Positions 7,501-11,051 of a stretch of DNA of 11,051 nt are shown here, piece by piece. The position numbers were made by a program, and so were the translations under genes. Each line of letters begins with the position of its first letter. Position 1 is the stretch's first letter. The stretch is taken from contig PMBX01000053.1 in NCBI GenBank assembly GCA_003153915.1, positions 1,058-12,108 of the forward strand, given 5' to 3'. The stretch is from Phycisphaerales bacterium (GTDB lineage: Bacteria > Planctomycetota > Phycisphaerae > SM23-33). Under the pieces are notes generated by a model. That model made no database searches. It was not told the DNA's origin and worked only from the letters and a program-made list of their open reading frames with translations.

Positions 7501-9640
7501 GCCCTTTGCCTACGCCCTGGAGCGGCTGCTGGTCGGAACGCCCCACATCTACCGCCAGATCGGATGGTTCGGCGGGTTCTTCGTGGCCACCTTCGCGATG
7601 CTCTATATGGTCAATCCGGCCTTTCGCATCGCCTCCACGCCCATCATCATCTTCCTGGCTTTCGCGATCATCCTGCTCAGTTCCCTGGTTATCTTTATCA
7701 TGGTTCGCAAGCTCCAGACGGAGATACGCAAGATGCAGGGCCTGGCCACGACGGTGCACAGCGCCGACGTGTCGCGGCTGAGCACCATGATGGCGGCGGT
7801 CAACATGGGCATCTCCACGATGCGCCGCCGGCCTCTGCGGACGCTCCTGACGGCAGCCACCGTCGTCCTGCTGACCTTCACGATCCTGACCTTCGCCTCC
7901 TTTGGCAGTAGTTGGGGCATCTGGCAGACCTACCAGGGTCCGTTGGGCACGGCTCCGCCGCAACTGCTGGTCAGACACCCGCTGTGGAGCGTGGTTAGCC
8001 AGGACGTCCTGGATATGCTCCGGGGATTCCTGTCCGGCCGCGGGCAGGTCGTGGCGCGATACTGGGTCTCGCCGACGGCACAGCAGGCCAAGGATTCCTC
8101 CACGACGGGCACGACCCTCGACCGGCTGGTCTCCGACGCTTCCACGCGGCGGATGACGACCATCTCCGCTGCCATCGGGCTGGACCCGGCCGACTTGAAG
8201 GATCCCCAGGGACGGATTCGCCACCAACAACTGGCGGACATCTTCCGTACCGGTTCGCGGATGGACCTGCTGGAAACCGACGGCATCTTCCTGACGGAGG
8301 CGGTGGCCGGGGAATTGAAGCTTTCAGCCGAGGACATCGGCAAGGCCAAGGTCCTGTTTTCAGGACGTGAGTTCACCTTCGCCGGACTGGTGGAGGATAG
8401 AATCGCCGCCTTTACCGCCATCGACGGCGCCGAAATCCTTCCGGTTGACTACGAGGCCTCCGCGGGCGAATCCGTGGACACATTCGTCCAGATGAGCGCG
8501 CAAGCGGTCACGGAGCTTCCGGAGATCGAAAGCGCCCAGTTTGTCACATACAACGTCGATAAGGTCGTCATCATTCCCCCCGCCATCGCCAGGCAATTGG
8601 GCGGGGCCATCCGCTCCCTGACCATCTACCCGGCCGACGGAAAGACCGAGAACATCCGCCAAATGGGCCACGATGTGGCCAAGACGACCAACCTGCCCGT
8701 CTATGTGGGCGACCAGGACGGGGTGAACCGGTTGATCTTCACCGCCCTGGCCAGCGCAAGCGGCTGGCGGGACCTTCTGGTGCCCGTGGTGCTGGGCGGC
8801 CTGATTATTTTCGCGACGATGCTGGGCAGCGTCTCCGACCGCGAACGGGAAATCTACACATTCAGTTCGCTGGGCCTGGCCCCTCCGCACGTGGCGAGCC
8901 TGTTCTTCGCGGAAGCCTCCATGTACGCGGTGTTGGGCGGCATGGGCGGATACCTGCTTGGCCAGGCGGTGGCCCGGCTGATGGCCTGGCTCAGCTCGCA
9001 GTTCGGCTGGTCGGTGCCGCCGATGAACTACAGTTCCACCAACGCCATCGTCACGGTGCTGATCGTCATGTGCACCGTGCTGGTCTCGACGATCTATCCG
9101 GCGTTGAAGGCCTCGCGATCGGCCAACCCAGGCGTGCAGCGTACCTGGCAGATTCCCCGCCCACAGGGCAACCTCTACGACCTGATTTTCCCGTTTACCG
9201 TTTCGGCCTATGACATCACGGGCGTGGTCAGCTTCCTTCGGGAGCACTTCGAGAACTACACCGATACATCATTGGGCGTCTTCGCCACCACATCGGTGGG
9301 CATCTTCCGCCAGAAGAACAACAACATGCTGGGCCTTCAGGCGACCGTGGCGCTGGCGCCGTTCGACCTGGGCGTCAATCAGCGCTTCGCCATGCTCAGC
9401 CAGCCCAGCGACATCGAGGGCATTGACGAGGTGCGCATCCTCATTAACCGCCTCAGCGGCGCCCAGGGCGACTGGCAGCGGTCCAACCGGGTCTTCATCA
9501 ACGACCTGCGCAAGCAACTGCTGATCTGGCGGTCCCTGCCGCATGAGACGATGGACAAATACCGCTCCAGGACACTGGAAGCCTGGAACGAACTGCCCGT
9601 GGAACAAGTGGATCCGCAGAGCATCGGAGTCTCGGCGTGA
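4583..9640 (+). CDS. Giant fusion: inactive M28 peptidase-like ectodomain plus FtsX-type permease
   Basis: A 1685-aa protein. Order: signal peptide (1-24); M28-like N-terminal helices (about 28-80, SRPHRLAGRSDGS); PA-like domain (about 110-215); M28 core first half (245-312); helical, coiled-coil-rich insertion (about 316-505); M28 core second half (about 506-625); unassigned region (about 625-955); membrane segments near 960-980, 993-1012 and 1018-1040; FtsX core with a segment at 1086-1108, ectodomain 1110-1395 and segments at 1397-1416, 1437-1462 and 1484-1507; then a cytoplasmic tail (1510-1685). Topology is self-consistent: ectodomain outside, tail inside. The expected M28 metal and catalytic positions are mostly replaced: His by Pro252, Glu-Glu by Gln299-Thr300, and probably the late His by Gly612; Asp268 remains. 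It is therefore probably not a peptidase but a binding or scaffold part of an ABC complex with the ATPase at 3781. ATG 4583 has AAGGG 7 bases upstream and overlaps the ATPase stop. Standard FtsX permeases have about 400-850 residues. The FtsX call is firm, the M28 relation strong, inactivity inferred. Confidence 0.87.
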   Translation: MSRFYRTILAGCLLAAVSAGRSAAELSSEAFLADLQALTSRPHRLAGRSDGSLAAANYIYDRLAAMGFTQDELFRQEFPLVQSTTTFCHLIVDGNSYDIQAMRPNMLQASITPAEGLSGSTIYVGRGETPDYDSVFPEGKIVVLDLDCDANWINAFAFGAKAVLFVAPSGPSPNLRALQHVNVPANLPRFYISRQLADQLGLAGKGKSREIKIVSACQWDELRGRNVVAVVRGESAVFDKDRPPQAIVLAAPLDSYSEVPEISPGARDAANCAALLQLAQYLREHRPKRDVILCFFDGQTLNHMGARAFYGALYRRMDKNKLADITLDERLADLQKETAYFKQVLAIFEQPELFSSETNNMKYHDDAVRMLRDEARTISNDFLEKISPIRILRGQLDLKLAAARKDLENQALEEAPRQALQAKADDLQRQIDDMKKRIDTLDGADMGWNAVQRDIHKGQVTDNTRNRIARLTEVGRNLCKRRLEELARLTAETQANIRLYDAIGPKKNMIVLHWSLNLGDARSRWTVIHGDDSAVLDQDLPGNYTPIFKVMRAAAKALAAPVSDFDSRAISPAYENRTFAPGKFVDSGAVARWFALFNLSIMTVLDPLPRQGLPTDTLEALNWKAMFAQTAQVAPFVKRLADEAGMNLPPKTRPDAAFGDATWNGVKSNGAQIRRAGMAGAVRAQDVRDAFLAVMRQGGWNDPMLSIWTSPPGFVDLLFYKTNINGVYEPGPYSQTAYRNFVIVAALFDRVPVGDAEVPDVFRSTGLIASISSGDRSAATTDLSKASMNVFDTVFKTFVGYANNRTASTLTMRALSTAAFPRDRQQSCEWGNVITPYAPTDAARLKLFSSQGLVILKNVLDTDGYQGRGIPLNDPFDHPVCQPTSAHDLRILNAYRLKLLREVRIHQESLEILTGRAEDLETDAEAHKAQTGIDQYYGSLAAATAFSRQVYGPLRGVMNDLVTAVVLLLLLAMPFAYALERLLVGTPHIYRQIGWFGGFFVATFAMLYMVNPAFRIASTPIIIFLAFAIILLSSLVIFIMVRKLQTEIRKMQGLATTVHSADVSRLSTMMAAVNMGISTMRRRPLRTLLTAATVVLLTFTILTFASFGSSWGIWQTYQGPLGTAPPQLLVRHPLWSVVSQDVLDMLRGFLSGRGQVVARYWVSPTAQQAKDSSTTGTTLDRLVSDASTRRMTTISAAIGLDPADLKDPQGRIRHQQLADIFRTGSRMDLLETDGIFLTEAVAGELKLSAEDIGKAKVLFSGREFTFAGLVEDRIAAFTAIDGAEILPVDYEASAGESVDTFVQMSAQAVTELPEIESAQFVTYNVDKVVIIPPAIARQLGGAIRSLTIYPADGKTENIRQMGHDVAKTTNLPVYVGDQDGVNRLIFTALASASGWRDLLVPVVLGGLIIFATMLGSVSDREREIYTFSSLGLAPPHVASLFFAEASMYAVLGGMGGYLLGQAVARLMAWLSSQFGWSVPPMNYSSTNAIVTVLIVMCTVLVSTIYPALKASRSANPGVQRTWQIPRPQGNLYDLIFPFTVSAYDITGVVSFLREHFENYTDTSLGVFATTSVGIFRQKNNNMLGLQATVALAPFDLGVNQRFAMLSQPSDIEGIDEVRILINRLSGAQGDWQRSNRVFINDLRKQLLIWRSLPHETMDKYRSRTLEAWNELPVEQVDPQSIGVSA
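9626..9629 (+). promoter_or_regulatory. Shine-Dalgarno supporting the GTG start of the OPT-like gene
   Basis: GGAG lies 7 bases before GTG at 9637, inside the end of the preceding gene. The first in-frame ATG (9685) would drop 16 residues and has no better site, so GTG with a four-base stop/start overlap is preferred. Confidence 0.5.
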
Positions 9641-11051
9641 GTTCGATCCGAATCGACAAGGAACTCGAAGAGTTTCGAAACCTTATGAAGGTGCCCTCGA
9701 CGTTCGAGGAGGGCTTCAGTTGGGCCTCCTTCGTCGGGGCGGTCTTCGTCGCGCTGATGATGGTCCCCGGCGCCATGTACATGGGCCTGATGGCCGGACA
9801 GGGCATCGGCTCGGCAGCGCAGTGGGTGACGGTGATCCTGTTTATCGAGGTCGCCCGCCGCGCGCACAAGTACCTCCGCCGGGCGGAACTTTACATTCTG
9901 TTCTTCATGGCCGGGACGGCGATGGGCCAACCGTTCGCCGGACTGCTGTGGAACCAGTTTTTCATCCAGTCGCAGGCGGCGGCTGGCTTCGGTGTTGCGG
10001 AGCATCTGCCGCACTGGTACGCCCCGAGCGACCCGGAAATCCTGGCGCAGCGGAACTTCTTCGACCCAGCCTGGTATCCGGCGATCGGACTTATCATCTT
10101 CACCCAGATACTGGGACGGCTTAACGGGGCGATCCTGACCTACGGTCTGTTCCGCGTGGCCAGCGACATCGAGAAACTGCCCTTCCCCATGGCCCCCATC
10201 GGCGCACAGGGCATCATGGCGCTGGCCGAACAGCAGACCGAGGAAGGCGCCAACGCGGACAAGGCATCCGATAATTGGCGATGGAGGGTCTTCAGCATCG
10301 GCGGAGTGCTGGGCCTCAGCTTCGGCGCCGTCTACCTGGCGCTTCCCGCGCTGTCGACAGCCATCCTCAACCAGCCGATTTCCATCATCCCCATCCCATT
10401 CGTGGAGTGGACACCCAAGACCTCCGATTTCCTGCCGGCGGTGGCCACTGGAATCGACCTCAACGCCGGACGAGTCATCACGGGCATGGTGCTGCCTTTC
10501 TTTGCCGTGCTGGGCAGCTTCATCGGCATGTGCGTCACGCTGGTGCTAAACCCCATCCTCTACAAAACCAACATCCTGACCAGTTGGTCGTCGGGCGATT
10601 CCACCCCGGTGACGTTCTTCAAGAACAGCATGGACTTTTACTTCAGCTTTGACATCGGCATGTCCATCGCCATCGCCATCGCGGGCTTCTGGCAGGTCTA
10701 CCACAGTATCCACACCAAGCGCAAGCTTCGCAGGCAGCAGCAGTTGTTGCGCGTCGAGGTGGAAACCTCCTCCACCGCCACCCCGCCGGGCCGGGGCGAC
10801 ATTCCCACCAGCCTGATCCTGGGAACCTATGTGGTAACGACGATGTCCTACATCACCCTCAGCGGGTACCTCATCGACTGGCATCCCCAGGTGATGTTGA
10901 TTCTGATGTTCTTCGGGTTCGTCTACACGCCGTTGATTAGTTACGTTACGGCTCGGCTGGAGGGCCTGGCCGGCCAGGTGGTGGCGATCCCCATGGTCCG
11001 CGAGGCGGCCTTCATCCTGTCGGGCTACAAGGGCGTGGACATCTGGCTGGC
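9637..11051 (+). CDS. OPT-like (oligopeptide transporter superfamily) membrane protein, 3' end outside window
   Basis: From GTG 9637 the frame stays open for 471 codons to the edge. The protein is polytopic: hydrophobic segments near residues 28-55, 61-75, 84-105, 148-172, 218-240, 280-305, 338-355, 392-413 and 417-436. Motifs reminiscent of the OPT family (PF03169) are LGRLNGAILTYGLFR, LPFPMAPIGAQGIMALAE (181-198) and, late in the visible part, TARLEGLAGQVVAIPMV (438-454). OPT proteins are secondary, usually proton-coupled, importers of small peptides, glutathione or metal chelates. The short loop at 358-390 is basic then polar. The gene starts within the stop of the giant permease gene (GTGA), so it belongs to the operon. 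The family call is from motif memory and membrane pattern; another large secondary transporter family cannot be excluded. Substrate unknown; a peptide would fit the PqqD-like and M28-like partners. Confidence 0.68.
   Translation, partial: MSSIRIDKELEEFRNLMKVPSTFEEGFSWASFVGAVFVALMMVPGAMYMGLMAGQGIGSAAQWVTVILFIEVARRAHKYLRRAELYILFFMAGTAMGQPFAGLLWNQFFIQSQAAAGFGVAEHLPHWYAPSDPEILAQRNFFDPAWYPAIGLIIFTQILGRLNGAILTYGLFRVASDIEKLPFPMAPIGAQGIMALAEQQTEEGANADKASDNWRWRVFSIGGVLGLSFGAVYLALPALSTAILNQPISIIPIPFVEWTPKTSDFLPAVATGIDLNAGRVITGMVLPFFAVLGSFIGMCVTLVLNPILYKTNILTSWSSGDSTPVTFFKNSMDFYFSFDIGMSIAIAIAGFWQVYHSIHTKRKLRRQQQLLRVEVETSSTATPPGRGDIPTSLILGTYVVTTMSYITLSGYLIDWHPQVMLILMFFGFVYTPLISYVTARLEGLAGQVVAIPMVREAAFILSGYKGVDIWL

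Noticed and set aside
7028..8230. Minus-strand open frame of 400 codons opposite membrane and FtsX parts of the giant gene
   Set aside because: Low-complexity translation rich in Arg, Gln, Gly and His, no domain pattern, lies inside a well-supported coding region.
8360..9247. Minus-strand open frame of 295 codons
   Set aside because: Same shadow composition; the plus strand encodes the FtsX ectodomain and last helices with good membrane patterns.
1..11051. Mobile elements, CRISPR arrays, tRNA or rRNA genes
   Set aside because: No transposase or integrase motifs, regularly spaced direct repeats, inverted-repeat ends, or RNA gene patterns were seen on reading the window; nearly all bases are in the seven genes.

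Overview
This is a GC-rich window with tightly packed genes and almost no non-coding DNA. It comes from a bacterium with a two-layer envelope: it carries a LolD/MacB-type ABC ATPase and FtsX-type permeases with large extracytoplasmic domains. The gene mix (PqqD-like protein, FtsX-type permeases, OPT-like transporter) and the codon use remind me of environmental Planctomycetota. That assignment is inference; no marker gene is present.

Layout. Positions 1-761, minus strand, hold a ribokinase (PfkB family) whose C-terminal end lies outside the window. A 149-bp gap (762-910) separates it from a divergent plus-strand operon and carries candidate -10 elements facing both ways. The operon then runs from 911 past the right edge: a 303-aa protein of unknown function that looks internally duplicated (911-1822); a PqqD-like protein (1819-2220); an FtsX/MacB-type permease (2217-3788); an ABC ATPase (3781-4590); a 1685-aa protein joining a degenerate M28 peptidase-like ectodomain to a second FtsX-type permease core (4583-9640); and a multi-spanning OPT-like transporter, cut by the window edge (9637-11051). 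Each gene overlaps the next by 4 or 8 bases, so the six are very probably translated together and work in one process.

Reading of the system. One ATPase with two unlike FtsX-type permeases suggests an asymmetric mechanotransmission or extraction ABC complex of the MacB/LolCDE class. The giant subunit has lost nearly all expected zinc-binding and catalytic positions of the M28 family. Its ectodomain is therefore more likely a binding or scaffold module than a protease, comparable to the inactive M28 folds of transferrin receptor and nicastrin. A PqqD-like protein, whose fold serves as a peptide-recognition element in RiPP and PQQ pathways, and a member of the oligopeptide-transporter superfamily flank this complex. 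Handling of a peptide or peptide-derived metabolite across the envelope is the simplest hypothesis, but no precursor peptide or radical-SAM gene is visible here. I regard this cluster as the candidate undescribed system of the window.
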